The translations under genes were made by a program, and so were the position numbers. From contig NZ_QLUV01000005.1 of the NCBI RefSeq assembly GCF_003286075.1, positions 62,001 through 126,000 of the forward strand: a DNA stretch of 64,000 bases. The letters run 5' to 3'. The notes below the pieces were generated by a model that was given only the letters and a program-made list of their open reading frames with translations, had not been told where the DNA came from and did not search any database. Within the stretch, counting starts at the first letter, position 1. Each line of letters opens with the position of its first letter. Source of the stretch: Paracoccus endophyticus (GTDB taxonomy: Bacteria; Pseudomonadota; Alphaproteobacteria; Rhodobacterales; Rhodobacteraceae). Positions 51,075 through 63,346 of this stretch are shown here, piece by piece.

Positions 51075-51914
51075 ATGTCAAGCGGGCGAGTGGACGGCGG
51101 GCTGATGGCCGGCAAACGCGGGCTCATCATGGGGCTGGCCAACGACAAGTCGCTTGCCTGGGGCATTGCCCGCACGCTGGCCGACCATGGCGCAGAGCTG
51201 GCCTTTTCCTATCAGGGCGACGCGCTGCGCAAGCGGGTCGAGCCGCTGGCACGCCAGCTGGGATCGGACATCGTCCTGCCCTGCGACGTGGCCGACATGA
51301 CGTCGGTGGACGCGCTGTTCGCCGCCCTGCGCGACCGCTGGGGCCATCTGGACTTTCTGGTCCACGCCATCGGCTTTTCCGACAAGGAAGAACTGCGCGG
51401 CCGCTATGTGGACACGACGCGCGACAATTTCATGATGACCATGGACATCTCGGTCTATTCCTTCACGGCCGTCGCGCAGCGCGCCGCCGCCATGATGCCG
51501 GCGGGCGGCAGCCTGATGACGCTGACCTACTACGGCGCCGAACGGGTGATGCCGCATTACAACGTCATGGGCGTCGCCAAGGCCGCGCTCGAGGCGTCGG
51601 TCCGCTATCTGGCCGAGGATCTGGGCAAGGACGGCATCCGCGTGAACGCCATCAGCGCGGGGCCGATCAAGACCCTGGCGTCGTCGGGGATCGGGGATTT
51701 CCGGTACATCCTGAAATGGAACGAGCTCAACTCTCCGCTGCGGCGCAACGTCACGACCACCGAGGTGGGGAAATCGGCGCTGTATCTGCTGTCGGACCTG
51801 GGCAGCGGCGTCACGGGCGAGACGCATCACGTCGATGCCGGCTATCACATCGTCGGCATGAAGGCCGTCGATGCCCCCGACATCGAGGCCGTCACCAGCC
51901 GCAAGGCCGACTGA
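51075..51914 (+). CDS. fabI: Enoyl-[acyl-carrier-protein] reductase (NADH), FabI type
   Basis: A 279-residue short-chain dehydrogenase completing each fatty-acid elongation cycle. The cofactor start GLANDKSLAWGIARTLADHG, FLVHAIGFSDKEELRG, and the active-site YNVMGVAK (Tyr-x6-Lys) are FabI-typical; AISAGPIKTLASSGI is the substrate-binding loop. The first ten residues (MSSGRVDGGL) are extra compared with most members. FabI is the triclosan target. A second start at an internal methionine, ten codons later, would also give a normal FabI. The LysE-type gene follows 55 bases after its stop. Confidence 0.95.
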   Translation: MSSGRVDGGLMAGKRGLIMGLANDKSLAWGIARTLADHGAELAFSYQGDALRKRVEPLARQLGSDIVLPCDVADMTSVDALFAALRDRWGHLDFLVHAIGFSDKEELRGRYVDTTRDNFMMTMDISVYSFTAVAQRAAAMMPAGGSLMTLTYYGAERVMPHYNVMGVAKAALEASVRYLAEDLGKDGIRVNAISAGPIKTLASSGIGDFRYILKWNELNSPLRRNVTTTEVGKSALYLLSDLGSGVTGETHHVDAGYHIVGMKAVDAPDIEAVTSRKAD

Positions 51915-51969
51915 GGCCGCCCGCGCCGTTCCGCCCCGCGCCCTGCGCGCCCCCTCCGAAAGCCTTGCG

Positions 51970-52581
51970 ATGGACGCGATCACCCTGCCGCAGCTGGCAC
52001 TGTTCGTCACCACGCTGGGCCTGGCCATCCTGTCGCCCGGTCCCGCGATCATCGCCGCCAGCCAGTCGGCGGCGGCACGGGGGCGGCGCGCCTCGATGCC
52101 CTATGCGATGGGGCTGGCGTTCGGCGCCTCGCTGTGGTGCCTGTTCGCGCTGTTCGGCCTGACGGTGCTGTTTCGCTGGATGCCGTCGCTGTTCGTCGCG
52201 CTCAAGGTGCTGGGCGGCGTCTATCTGCTGTGGATCGCGGTCCAGATGTGGCGTCACGCGGCCGACCCGCTGGACATGGGGGCCGAGACGGTCACGGGTC
52301 CCGGCTTTGCGCGCGGGGTCGCGCTGAACCTGTCCAATCCTAAGCCCGCGCTGTTCTATTCGGCTGTCATCCTGTCGGTGTTTCCGTCGCTGCATGGCGT
52401 GGCCCCGGTGCTTGTCTATGCCGTGGCGCTGTCGGTCGAGCTGTGGTTTTACGCGGCCGTGACGACTCTGATGTCGACCGGACCCGTCCGGCGGCGCTAT
52501 CACGGCGCCAAGACCTGGATCGACCGCATCGCCGGTGCCCTGATCGGCGCGCTGGGGCTGTCGCTGATCCTGCGCCACTGA
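51970..52581 (+). CDS. LysE family amino-acid exporter
   Basis: A 203-residue membrane protein with about six helices. It begins [20 protein letters not shown] and includes [21 protein letters not shown], the family signature, and [15 protein letters not shown]. LysE/RhtB members export amino acids, but this substrate is unknown. A start codon 33 codons upstream is possible but is read from the fabI end in another frame. It precedes gpt by 11 bases and probably forms an operon with it. Confidence 0.88.
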   Translation: MDAITLPQLALFVTTLGLAILSPGPAIIAASQSAAARGRRASMPYAMGLAFGASLWCLFALFGLTVLFRWMPSLFVALKVLGGVYLLWIAVQMWRHAADPLDMGAETVTGPGFARGVALNLSNPKPALFYSAVILSVFPSLHGVAPVLVYAVALSVELWFYAAVTTLMSTGPVRRRYHGAKTWIDRIAGALIGALGLSLILRH

Positions 52582-52592
52582 AAGGAACGCTC

Positions 52593-53108
52593 ATGGCCAA
52601 GACTCCGTCCGACCGCCTGCCCCATGAAAAGGGGTTCCACGTCAGCTGGGACCAGTTGCACCGCGACGCCCGCGCCCTCGCATGGCGGCTGGATGGGCAC
52701 GGCCCGGACAATGGCGGCTGGAAGGCGGTGGTGGCGATCACCCGCGGCGGCATGGTGCCGGCGATGATCGTCGCGCGGGAACTGGACATCCGCACGATCG
52801 ACACGATCAGCGTCCGCTCCTATCGCAAGGGCGAGCAGGGATCGCTGACCGTCCTGAAATCCCCCGACGCCGCGATGATGGGCGACGGAGAGGGAGTGCT
52901 GGTGGTCGACGACCTGGTCGATTCAGGGCGCACGCTGGAACTGGTGCGGTCCATGTTCCCGCGCGCCCATTTCGCCACCGTCTATGCCAAGCCCAAGGGC
53001 AAGCCCATGGTCCAGACCTATGTGACCGAGGTCAGCCAGGACACCTGGATCTTTTTCCCCTGGGACATGGCCCTGCAATACGTCGAGCCGTATCGCGGCA
53101 CCGACTGA
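52593..53108 (+). CDS. gpt: Xanthine-guanine phosphoribosyltransferase
   Basis: A 171-residue purine salvage enzyme. The PRPP-binding motif [15 protein letters not shown] is clear, and [16 protein letters not shown] and [17 protein letters not shown] are typical of Gpt. An AAAGGAACG ribosome-binding site precedes the ATG. It probably forms an operon with the LysE-type gene. Downstream, two tiny genes lie convergent to it. Confidence 0.92.
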   Translation: MAKTPSDRLPHEKGFHVSWDQLHRDARALAWRLDGHGPDNGGWKAVVAITRGGMVPAMIVARELDIRTIDTISVRSYRKGEQGSLTVLKSPDAAMMGDGEGVLVVDDLVDSGRTLELVRSMFPRAHFATVYAKPKGKPMVQTYVTEVSQDTWIFFPWDMALQYVEPYRGTD

Positions 53109-53141
53109 CGGGGCGGGCCGGCGGAGTGACGGCCCCGCCGC

Positions 53142-53312
53142 TCAGCCGGTGGCCTTGTCGGTCTTGGCGGGCGGCGCGTCACCCGGGGTGGTCTGCGGGT
53201 TGCGGACGGCGGCCTCCTGCTCGGACTGCTGGCGCTTGTTGCGCTCGGCTTCCTCGGCGGTGACGTCCCGGGGCGGGGCATAGCCGTTGCGCTCGAATGG
53301 CTGGTTGGGCAT
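53142..53312 (-). CDS. Very small hydrophilic protein, unknown
   Basis: A 56-residue protein starting MPNQPFERNGYAPPRDVTAE and continuing with a Glu/Arg-rich stretch (EEAERNKRQQSEQEAAVRN) and a Pro/Thr-rich tail. A perfect AGGAGA ribosome-binding site lies six bases before the ATG, the main reason to accept it. It is probably disordered. A second tiny gene lies just upstream, so they may be co-transcribed. I do not recognise it. Confidence 0.55.
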   Translation of the reverse strand: MPNQPFERNGYAPPRDVTAEEAERNKRQQSEQEAAVRNPQTTPGDAPPAKTDKATG

Positions 53313-53328
53313 CGCAATCTCCTGTGTC

Positions 53329-53511
53329 TCAGGCGCCGACGTCGTCGGGGCCGCGCGGCTGGGCGGGCGTGGTGCCGTTGGCCGGTATGCCGTCGCGTTC
53401 GGCCTCGCCGGTGTATTCGTTCTGCAGGATGGTGGCGTCCGTGTCGCCTTGCCCGCTCTTGTCATCGCTGATGGCGTGGCGCGGCTCGATGGGGTCGGGG
53501 TGCACGGTCAT
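53329..53511 (-). CDS. Very small acidic protein, unknown
   Basis: A 60-residue protein starting MTVHPDPIEPRHAISDDKSG, acidic and glycine/polar-rich, ending RGPDDVGA. The ATG at 53511 has an AGGAG ribosome-binding site seven bases upstream; an ATG six codons earlier is less well placed. It has no membrane segment or cysteine. It lies 16 bases before the next tiny gene on the same strand. Function is unknown; it could be a stress- or stationary-phase-induced small protein. Confidence 0.5.
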   Translation of the reverse strand: MTVHPDPIEPRHAISDDKSGQGDTDATILQNEYTGEAERDGIPANGTTPAQPRGPDDVGA

Positions 53512-53625
53512 GGCGGTCTCCTGGTTCATGCAGGGGAAACCGGCGGGCGGGCTGCGGGTTCCCCCGGAACTCGCGCGACCGCTGCCGCGTTACCACCTAT
53601 TCATGCGATTCGGGGAGGGATTCGC

Positions 53626-53775
53626 TTGGCCAAGGACATTCGCCGTTATGAGCTGGTCGAGGACACCAGCGACGAGGAAGCCGGCACGATGAAGGCGCAG
53701 ATGCGCATCGAGGAAGCCCAGCGCATGCGCCGCGCCCGCGAAGAGCAGGCGACGCAGATGCAGGTCCGCCGCTGA
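53626..53775 (+). CDS. Very small charged helical protein, unknown
   Basis: A 49-residue protein with a TTG start preceded by GGGAGGG at good spacing. It reads AKDIRRYELVEDTSDEEAGT then a continuous charged helix MKAQMRIEEAQRMRRAREEQ with a basic C-terminus. It is probably a single helix, possibly coiled-coil. If the TTG is wrong, the next start would be an internal ATG. It is divergent from the two tiny genes on the left and convergent with trpE. Unknown function. Confidence 0.5.
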   Translation: MAKDIRRYELVEDTSDEEAGTMKAQMRIEEAQRMRRAREEQATQMQVRR

Positions 53776-53860
53776 CCGCCGGGCCGTCCGGCACACCCTG
53801 CGCCGGGGCGCGGTCCCACGTCGCCCCGGCCCATCATCGTCCCGCCTCCTCCGCCGCTGG

Positions 53861-55368
<1,508 letters not shown>

Positions 55369-55369
<1 letters not shown>

Positions 55370-57318
55370 CACTGGATGCGCGCGTTCGCGGCGTTCAGCG
55401 CCGACTGGTTCAGCGTGACCCCGTGCGAGGCCTGCAACGCGCGCGCATAGGCGTCGAACAGATCCGATTGCAGCGAATCCGTCAGCCGGTTTCCGACGCC
55501 GCTGATGACCTGCTGCGCCTCGTCGCCGGTCAGGTCGGCGGGAATGATCCGGTCCAGCCTGACCAGAAAGACCCGGTTCTCGGCCTCGACGACATCGACC
55601 TCGCCAGGGGCCGTCAGGCGGAACGCCTGCGTCACCACGTCCTGCGGCACCCCGTCGATGGCGCCGTCGCGTTCAAGTCCCGCCGCAGCGGCCAGCGGGT
55701 CCGTCGCCGCGGTGGATGCCGCGGGCGTGGCGGGGGCGGGCGTGGCCGTTGCGGGCGTGGCCGGCGCGGGCGTGGCGGTCGCGGGCGCCGATGTCTCAGC
55801 AGCGGGCGCGGGCGCGGCGGATTCCAGCGCCATCTTGCGCTCTTCTCCGACCGCCATCAGCATCCGGCGTGTCTCGGCCTGCGTCCAGTCGGCCAGCACG
55901 CGGTCGCGGACCTGATCCAGCGGGATCAGCGCCGGGGGAACCAGGCTGTCCAGCCGCAGCGCGAAGACGCCGCCATCGTCCAACTGGTAAAGCTGGGGGA
56001 AATCGGACGGGGTCAGGGCCCGGGCGCGTTCGCGGAACGCCTGATAGGCGGCGATCCCTTCGGACGGGGTGTCGGCGGAATACTCGATCGTCCCCAGCTG
56101 CATGGGCGTCGATTTCGGCATGTCCTCCAGCGTGGCGCCGCCGGCCAGCAGGTCCTCGAACTCGGGGGCCTGCTCCTCGATCAGCCGGCGGGCGCGGTCG
56201 ACCGCGGCCTCGGCCCGCAGGTCGGGGGCGGCCTGCTCATAGCTGATGTCCACGGGGTCGAGGATCGCGTTCATCGAAAACAGCGCCGGACCCAGATCGG
56301 TCATGAAGGGGCCGACGATCCCGGGCTGGTCCAGCGCGAACACCGCCGCGCCCGCCGCGCCCAGATCGGCCTCGGCCACCTCGCCCAGGTCGATGTCGGT
56401 CAGCTGCAACCCGCGCTGGTTCGTCTCCTGCTCGAACGTGGACTGCCCCGCGTCGATGCGGGCCCTGGCGGCCTGCGCCGACGCCTCGTCCCCGAACACG
56501 AGCCGTTCGACCATGCGCCGCTCGGGCTGGCGGAATTCGTCGATGCGCTGCTGGTACAGGTCGCGCAACGCCGCTTCGTCCAGCGTCACGCTGTCTTCCA
56601 GCATCTCGGGGGTCAGCCAGACATAGGTGATCTTGCGCGTCTCGGGCGCGGTAAAGCGGTCGGCGTTCGCCTGATGCCAGGCGACCAGCGTGGGCTCGTC
56701 GGGGGTGGCGACCGGGCCGGGCAGGTCCTCGGCGGTCAGCTCGTCCCACGCCACGTCGCGGCGCTCGAGCAGCCAGGCGGCGGTGCGGTCGCGCATCGTC
56801 TCGGGCCCGGTGACGCCCGACACGACGGCGCGTTGCAGGATCAGCCGCGCCTCGTCCATGCGGACGTCGTCCTCGAACTCGGCTTCGCTCAGCCCCTCTC
56901 GGCGCAGCAGGTCGGTATAGCGGGCGCGGTCGAACTGGCCCGAGGGCGTCTGGAACCCGGGCGCCGCGGCGATCTGGCGGGCAACGGCCTCGTCGCCCAC
57001 GGACAGGCCCAGCTGGCGGGCCTCGTCCTCCAGCGCGGCGGCGGCGAACAGGCGCGCCTGCACCGATTGCGGCACGCCCAGCGCACGCGCGGTTTCGGCC
57101 GTCACGGGCTGTCCGGTCTGGGCCGAGAACGCCTGCATCTCGGACTGCACGGCGCGCAGATAGTCGTCGGTTCCGACCGGGGTGTCGCCGACCGCCCCGA
57201 TCGCGGCCGTCGAGCTGCCCGAAAAGCTGGTCACGCCAAAGCCGCCCAGGCCCAGCAGCAGCATCCCCATCAGCAGCCACACCACGGTCGATTTGCCCTT
57301 GGTCCGCAAGCTGCCCAT
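55369..57318 (-). CDS. ppiD: Peptidylprolyl isomerase/chaperone, PpiD-like (SurA N-terminal domain)
   Basis: A 649-residue inner-membrane-anchored periplasmic chaperone. One helix near residues 11-30 anchors it, the SurA-like N-terminal region (about 35-200) includes QSVQARLFAAAALEDEARQLG, a parvulin-like domain follows (weak match to the active PpiC motif), and a C-terminal domain ends with DRIIPADL. An Ala/Pro/Thr-rich stretch of about 50 residues (near 505-560) contains an exact 10-residue repeat. It starts with a GGGG-type ribosome-binding site and is the first gene of the ppiD-trpE unit. Confidence 0.88.
55720..55790 (-). repeat. Short in-frame tandem repeat within ppiD
   Basis: A 30-base unit encoding TATPAPATPA occurs twice in succession, with partial copies at both ends. 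It lies in a linker of the PpiD-like protein between the isomerase and C-terminal regions. Such tracts can change length by slippage without disturbing the frame. Confidence 0.7.
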
Positions 57319-57412
57319 GTCCGTCCCCTTGCCACGGCCGCGCGCGGCCCTTTTTCGTCGCGCCGTGTTTAGGGCGCGGCCTGCGGGGCGGCAAGGCCAA
57401 GCGCAGGCCGCC

Positions 57413-58588
57413 TCAGGCGCGAAAGGCCGCCAGCCGGCCGGCAAGCGCGCCGATGCCGTCGCGGTCGACATTGGCGAAGGCGATGCGGACGTGGCGTACG
57501 CCCTGGGGATCGTCCGGCGGCATGAACATCGTGCCGGGCAGCAGCAGGACGCCGGCCTCGGCCACCAGGCGGCGCGCCAGGTCGGGCGAGCCGATGTCGA
57601 ACGGATGGCGCACCCACGCGAAATACGCCCCGCAGCCCTGCACCTGCCAGCCGGGCAACGCCGCCATGGCCTGGTCCATCGCCTGCCGGCGGGCGAGGAT
57701 CTCGGCCCGCTCCCCGGCCAGCCAGTCGCCCAGGTGCTGCATCCCCCAGACCGCGCCGATCTGGCCCAGCTGGCTGGTCGAGATGGCGACGGTGTCCAGG
57801 AACTTCTCGACCTCGATCATCCGGGCCTCGCTGGCGATCAGCGCGCCGACGCGGTGCCCGGTCAGCCGATAGGCCTTGGAAAAGCTGTACAGCTGGATCA
57901 GCGTGTCGCCCCAGTCAGGATCGGCGAACAGGTCGTGCGGCGCGCCCTCGCGGCTGTCGAAATCGCGGTACGTCTCGTCCAGCACCAGTGCCAGACCGTG
58001 CGCCCGCGCCAGTTCGGCAAATCCGCGCACGACCTCGGGCGGGTACTCGGCGCCCGAGGGGTTGTTGGGGCTGACCAGCACGATCGCCCGCGTGCGCCCG
58101 GTGATCAGTGCCGCCGCGTCGGCCGGATCGGGGATCATGCCGGGACCGCAGGTCAGGGGCACGGCCTGCACGCCCTGCATGTCCAGCCACATCTTGTGAT
58201 TGAAATACCACGGCACGGGCACGATCACCTCGTCCCCTGCCCGCGCCAGCGTCGCCAGCGCCGCGCAGAACGCCTGGTTGCAGCCCTGCGTGATGGCCAC
58301 GTTGGCAGGCTCGACCCGCCCGCCATAGGCGCGCGACCAGTCCGCAGCGACCTGCGCGCGCAGGTCGGGGTTGCCCAGCACCGGGCCGTAAAGATGCGCA
58401 TCCGCCCGGTCCAGCGCGGCCTGGGCGATGGCGCGGCGCAACGGCTCCGGCGGGGGATCGACCGGCGCGGCCTGGCTGACGTTGATCAGCGGCCGATCCG
58501 GCGGGAACGTCACGCCCTCAAGCCAGCGGCGCGCCTCCATCACCGGGGGGCGGAAGGTGGCGGCCAGTGCGGGGTTCAGGGGCAGCAT
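57413..58588 (-). CDS. PLP-dependent aminotransferase, class I/II fold
   Basis: A 391-residue cytoplasmic enzyme of aminotransferase fold type I. Typical blocks are LINVSQAAPVDPPPEPLRRA, VSPNNPSGAEYP, LVLDETYRDF, and the cofactor lysine in YSFSKAYRLTGHRVGALIAS. The C-terminal arginine region is VRIAFANVD. The substrate is not deducible. The ATG at 58588 is chosen because the open frame upstream is Arg/Pro-rich. It follows the Pro/Ala-rich protein gene by 16 bases and is 94 bases from the ppiD start, all leftward. Confidence 0.88.
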   Translation of the reverse strand: MLPLNPALAATFRPPVMEARRWLEGVTFPPDRPLINVSQAAPVDPPPEPLRRAIAQAALDRADAHLYGPVLGNPDLRAQVAADWSRAYGGRVEPANVAITQGCNQAFCAALATLARAGDEVIVPVPWYFNHKMWLDMQGVQAVPLTCGPGMIPDPADAAALITGRTRAIVLVSPNNPSGAEYPPEVVRGFAELARAHGLALVLDETYRDFDSREGAPHDLFADPDWGDTLIQLYSFSKAYRLTGHRVGALIASEARMIEVEKFLDTVAISTSQLGQIGAVWGMQHLGDWLAGERAEILARRQAMDQAMAALPGWQVQGCGAYFAWVRHPFDIGSPDLARRLVAEAGVLLLPGTMFMPPDDPQGVRHVRIAFANVDRDGIGALAGRLAAFRA

Positions 58589-58604
58589 GGGCGGGGCATC
58601 CGTG

Positions 58605-60005
58605 TCAGGGGCGAAGGTCGGACAGGTCGGGCCGCGCGGTCGAGGTCGCCGCGGGCGGCGGCAGGGCGGGTGCTGCCGCCGGCCCCCCACCCGCAGGCCG
58701 CGCCGCGACACCGGGCAGCGGCGAGGGCAGGCGCAGATCGGGCGCCGGCCGCGCGGCGCGTAGTGGTGCCGTGGTCGCGGGCGGGGCTGCGGGCGCGGCG
58801 GCCGCACGCGCGACCTGCGCCACGTCCCGGGGGGCGCGCGGAGTTGCGTCGGCTGGGTCCGCGTCGGTGCCCTGGGTCGCTGCGGCACGGGCGGTCACGT
58901 CTGCGGCGGGCACGACGGGCGTGCTGTCGGCGGCCCCGTCCAGCGCATCCGGCAGGGACGGTGCCGCGGATCCAAGCCGGGGTAAAAGGTCCGGCGCGGG
59001 TGCCGCCGCCCTGCCGGGCAGCGCGACTGCGACCGCCGCCGACGCGGGTGGCGTCGCGGCAACGTCCGGCGTCTGGGCACCCGGCGCGGGTGCGGCGGGC
59101 ATGGCGGGCGGCGCGCCGGCTTCGGGGCGGCCCGGCCCGGCGGATTCCCGGACCGGCTGGGGCTCGGGCGCGGCGGGGGATGTGGCCGGCGTCCCCGCCT
59201 GCGGCCGGGCGTCCGCCGCCAGCGGGGCGGGCGCGCGAGGGTCGTCGTCGGCGGCGCGACGGAACTCGGACCCGACCGGCTCGGGCAGCCGCTCGGCCGC
59301 CGAGGCCGGTGACGCGGCCCCGGCGCCGGCCGTTTCCGGCTCGGCCGGCAGCGGGCCGGGCACGGACGCGGGTGCAGCGTCGGTCGCCAGGGCGGCCGGG
59401 GCGCTCTCGGCCAAGGGCGCCGGGCCGGCCGCGGGGTCCGGGCGCGCCGCGTCGGTGGGGGCTGCTGTCATGGAGGTGGTGCCCGAGGGCTGCGGAGCGG
59501 GCAGACCCTGATTGGGGACCTCGGCCATGGCAGGCGTTGCGCCGGTGTCGCCAGCCGTCACCGGGGCCGGCGAGAGGTCCGCGTTCACCGCGCCGGCGTT
59601 GCCGCGGGGCAGGTCATCGCCTGCCGTCCGGTCCGTCCCACTCAGGCCCGCTGTCAGGCCTGCCCCAACTTCAACGTCCGCCGTGCCTGCGGGCCGCTTC
59701 GCCAGAGCCGCGTCGCCCGCTCCGCCGAAAGAGACACTCGCCCCGTTCCTTTCGTGCGCCGCGCCCGCGTCCAGACTCGCCTCCCCTCCGTCGGCACCCC
59801 CATCCGGCCCTGGCATGCCCGCACCGTCCGTTGCGCGCGTGTTCCGCGGCACGCCGTCCGCGGACGCACCACCCGCCTCGGGCTGGCCTGCATCCGCCCC
59901 AGGCGGCGAACGGTCGCGGCCGGCGTTCGGCAGGGCCAGCGACAGGGCGGCCAGCGTCGCGCCGCACAACAGCGTTCCGTGAACCAGGCCGGTCCAGAAT
60001 CCCAT
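58605..60005 (-). CDS. Membrane-anchored Pro/Ala-rich protein, deacetylase-like N-terminus without catalytic domain
   Basis: A 466-residue protein with a single N-terminal membrane segment (MGFWTGLVHGTLLCGATLAA then LSLALP) followed by about 430 residues of Ala/Pro/Asp-rich low-complexity sequence. The segment PEPVGSEFRRAADDDPRAPA resembles the linker of rhodobacterial divergent polysaccharide deacetylases (YibQ family), but the deacetylase domain that normally follows is absent; the frame stops at DLSDLRP just before the aminotransferase. It may be a truncated gene or a distinct anchored stalk protein. It is divergent from trpG. The start is uncertain; alternatives are an upstream ATG 14 codons earlier. 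Confidence 0.5.
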   Translation of the reverse strand: MGFWTGLVHGTLLCGATLAALSLALPNAGRDRSPPGADAGQPEAGGASADGVPRNTRATDGAGMPGPDGGADGGEASLDAGAAHERNGASVSFGGAGDAALAKRPAGTADVEVGAGLTAGLSGTDRTAGDDLPRGNAGAVNADLSPAPVTAGDTGATPAMAEVPNQGLPAPQPSGTTSMTAAPTDAARPDPAAGPAPLAESAPAALATDAAPASVPGPLPAEPETAGAGAASPASAAERLPEPVGSEFRRAADDDPRAPAPLAADARPQAGTPATSPAAPEPQPVRESAGPGRPEAGAPPAMPAAPAPGAQTPDVAATPPASAAVAVALPGRAAAPAPDLLPRLGSAAPSLPDALDGAADSTPVVPAADVTARAAATQGTDADPADATPRAPRDVAQVARAAAAPAAPPATTAPLRAARPAPDLRLPSPLPGVAARPAGGGPAAAPALPPPAATSTARPDLSDLRP

Positions 60006-60135
60006 CGCTCGCGCCCCCGTCCGGCCGGGCGCCCGGCCCGTTCCCATCCGCGCCGGGGTTGACCCCCGGCGCCGCTTCGGCCCATCTATAGCCGACCGCA
60101 ACCGGCGGTTCACCCCCCCTTGCAAGGCCCTGCCG

Positions 60136-60785
60136 ATGACCTTTGCGCCGTTGTCGCCCTGTCTGGTTCCCGCATCCGGCACCCCGGACGGGCCATCGAT
60201 CCTGATGATCGACAACTATGACAGCTTCACCTGGAACCTTGTCCACTATCTGGGCGAGGCCGGGGCGCGGGTCGAGGTCGCGCGCAACGACGCCCTGTCG
60301 GTCGAGCAGGCGCTGGCGCGTCGGGCGGCGGGGGTGCTGATCTCTCCGGGCCCATGCGCGCCGGCGCAGGCGGGCATCATCGTGCCGCTGATCCGCGCCG
60401 CGGCCGACGCGGGCCTGCCGGTCATGGGCGTCTGCCTTGGCCACCAGGCCATCGGCGAGGCGTTCGGCGGCGCCGTCGTGCCCGCGGTCCGCATCGTGCA
60501 CGGCAAGGTCGATGACATCAGCCACGACGGCACCGGGCTGTTCGCGGGCCTGCCCTCGCCGCTGCGGGCCACGCGCTATCATTCGCTGACCGTTGATCCG
60601 GCAAGCCTGCCCGACACCCTGCGCGTCACGGCGACCGCCGCGGACGGCACGATCATGGGCCTGGCGCATCGGACCCTGCCGGTCGAGGGCGTGCAGTTCC
60701 ACCCCGAAAGCATCCGGTCCGAACACGGGCACGCCATGATCCGCAATTTCCTGGCGCGCTGTTCCAACCGCATGGGGGCCGCGGC

Positions 60786-60789
<4 letters not shown>
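60136..60789 (+). CDS. trpG: Anthranilate synthase component II (glutamine amidotransferase)
   Basis: A 217-residue glutamine amidotransferase feeding ammonia to TrpE. It has [19 protein letters not shown], the nucleophile cysteine in [17 protein letters not shown] and the His/Glu of the triad in [13 protein letters not shown]. The ATG at 60136 gives about 20 residues more than usual, with an AAGG eight bases upstream; a second start at 60205 would give the standard length. It overlaps trpD by four bases. The 130-base gap to the divergent anchored protein gene presumably contains its promoter. Confidence 0.95.
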
Positions 60790-61795
<1,006 letters not shown>

Positions 61796-61814
<19 letters not shown>

Positions 61815-62500
61815 GCGGTGGGGCACAGGGCGACCTGCCGTTGACGGCCGTCGGCCCTCTCCCGGACCCGGTGCCCCCGGCGGCCTGGTCGCACCTGCCG
61901 TTCTTTGCCGAGGACTGGCCTGCGATCCGTGACCGGCTGGCACACGGCGACTGGCTGCCCGGCCCCGGCCGCGTCTTCGCCGCGCTGGAGGCGCTGACCC
62001 CTGCCACCACCCGCGTCGTCATCCTGGGACAGGACCCCTATCCGACGCCCGGCCACGCGAACGGCCTGGCGTTTTCCGTCAACCCGGGCGTCCGACCGCC
62101 GCGGTCGCTGGCCAACATCCTGGCCGAGCTTGCGGCCGACACCGGCGAGCGTCCGGCCTCGGGCGATTTGTCCCCCTGGGCGGCGCAGGGCGTGCTGCTG
62201 ATGAACACTGCCCTGTCGGTGGCGCCGGGTGCGGCCGGGGCGCACGCCCGCTGGGGCTGGGACCGGCTGGCGCGGCAGGCCATTGCCGCCGCGCAGGCCT
62301 GCCGCCCGGTCGCCTTCGTCCTGTGGGGGGCGCAGGCACAGGCGGTGGCCCGCGGCCTGCCCCGCGACGCCGATCTGGTGATCGCCAGCCCGCACCCCTC
62401 GCCTCTGTCGGCGCGGCGCGGGTTCTTCGGCTCGCGGCCGTTTTCGCGCGTCAACGCCTGGCTGGCGGCGCGCGGCGAGGCGCCGGTGCGGTGGGGCTGA
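61796..62500 (+). CDS. ung: Uracil-DNA glycosylase, family 1
   Basis: A protein of up to 234 residues that removes uracil from DNA. It has the water-activating [18 protein letters not shown] (with proline replacing the usual histidine after the tyrosine, a variant I recall from related alphaproteobacteria), [10 protein letters not shown] and the [18 protein letters not shown] leucine-loop region. The start is uncertain: the GTG at 61796, a TTG at 61841 or a GTG at 61871 could be used, since the first family residues begin near WSHLPFF. It lies between trpD and trpC, which is unusual and would put DNA repair in a tryptophan transcript. Confidence 0.93.
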
Positions 62501-62542
62501 TCCCGGTTGCACGGCGCGCCGCCGCGGGCCACAACCGGACCC

Positions 62543-63346
62543 ATGGACATCCTGGACCGCATCAAGACCTACAAGCTGGCCGAGATCGCCAGCGCACGCG
62601 CCGCCCGCCCGCTGGCTGAGGTCGAGGCCGCAGCCCGCGCAGCCCCCCCGGTGCGCGGCTTTGCCGCCGCCCTGACCCGCGCCGCGGCGACCGGCCCCGC
62701 CCTGATCGCCGAGATCAAAAAGGCCAGCCCCTCCAGGGGCCTGATTCGTCCGGACTTCGATCCCCCGGCCCTGGCCCGCGCCTATCAGGCGGGGGGCGCG
62801 GCCTGCCTGTCGGTGCTGACCGACGGCCCCAGCTTTCAGGGGGCGCCGGACTACCTGACGGCCGCGCGCGCCGCCTGCGACCTGCCGGTGCTGCGCAAGG
62901 ATTTTCTTCACGATCCCTATCAGGTGGCCGAGGCCCGGGCGTGGGGCGCCGATTGCGTCCTGATCATCATGGCGTCGGTCGATGACGCGCTTGCGGCCGA
63001 ACTGGCGGACGCCGCACGCCACTGGGGCATGGACGCGCTGGTCGAGGTGCACGACGCCGCCGAGCTGGACCGCGCGTTGCGCATGGACGCGCCCTTGATC
63101 GGGATCAACAACCGCAATCTCAGGACCTTCGCGCTCGATCTTGAGACGACGCTTGATCTTGCGCCGCGCGTGACAGACCGCGACGTGGTCTGCGAAAGCG
63201 GTCTGTTCACCCACGACGATCTGGCGCGGATGATGGCGGCGGGGGTCCGGCGTTTCCTGATCGGGGAAAGCCTGATGCGGCAGCCCGATGTTGCGGCCGC
63301 GACCCGCGCCATCCTGGACGGTGGAAGGGACGCGCCATGTCGCTGA
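62543..63346 (+). CDS. trpC: Indole-3-glycerol phosphate synthase
   Basis: A 267-residue TIM-barrel enzyme of tryptophan synthesis. It has [13 protein letters not shown], the catalytic lysine in [37 protein letters not shown] and VCESGLF. No trpF fusion is present. The ATG at 62543 starts 42 bases after ung. Its end overlaps moaC by ten bases. Confidence 0.96.
   Translation: MDILDRIKTYKLAEIASARAARPLAEVEAAARAAPPVRGFAAALTRAAATGPALIAEIKKASPSRGLIRPDFDPPALARAYQAGGAACLSVLTDGPSFQGAPDYLTAARAACDLPVLRKDFLHDPYQVAEARAWGADCVLIIMASVDDALAAELADAARHWGMDALVEVHDAAELDRALRMDAPLIGINNRNLRTFALDLETTLDLAPRVTDRDVVCESGLFTHDDLARMMAAGVRRFLIGESLMRQPDVAAATRAILDGGRDAPCR

Noticed and set aside
53142..53775. A toxin-antitoxin pair among the tiny genes
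   Set aside because: None has a recognisable toxin or antitoxin fold and the two leftward proteins look disordered rather than like a toxin with its partner.
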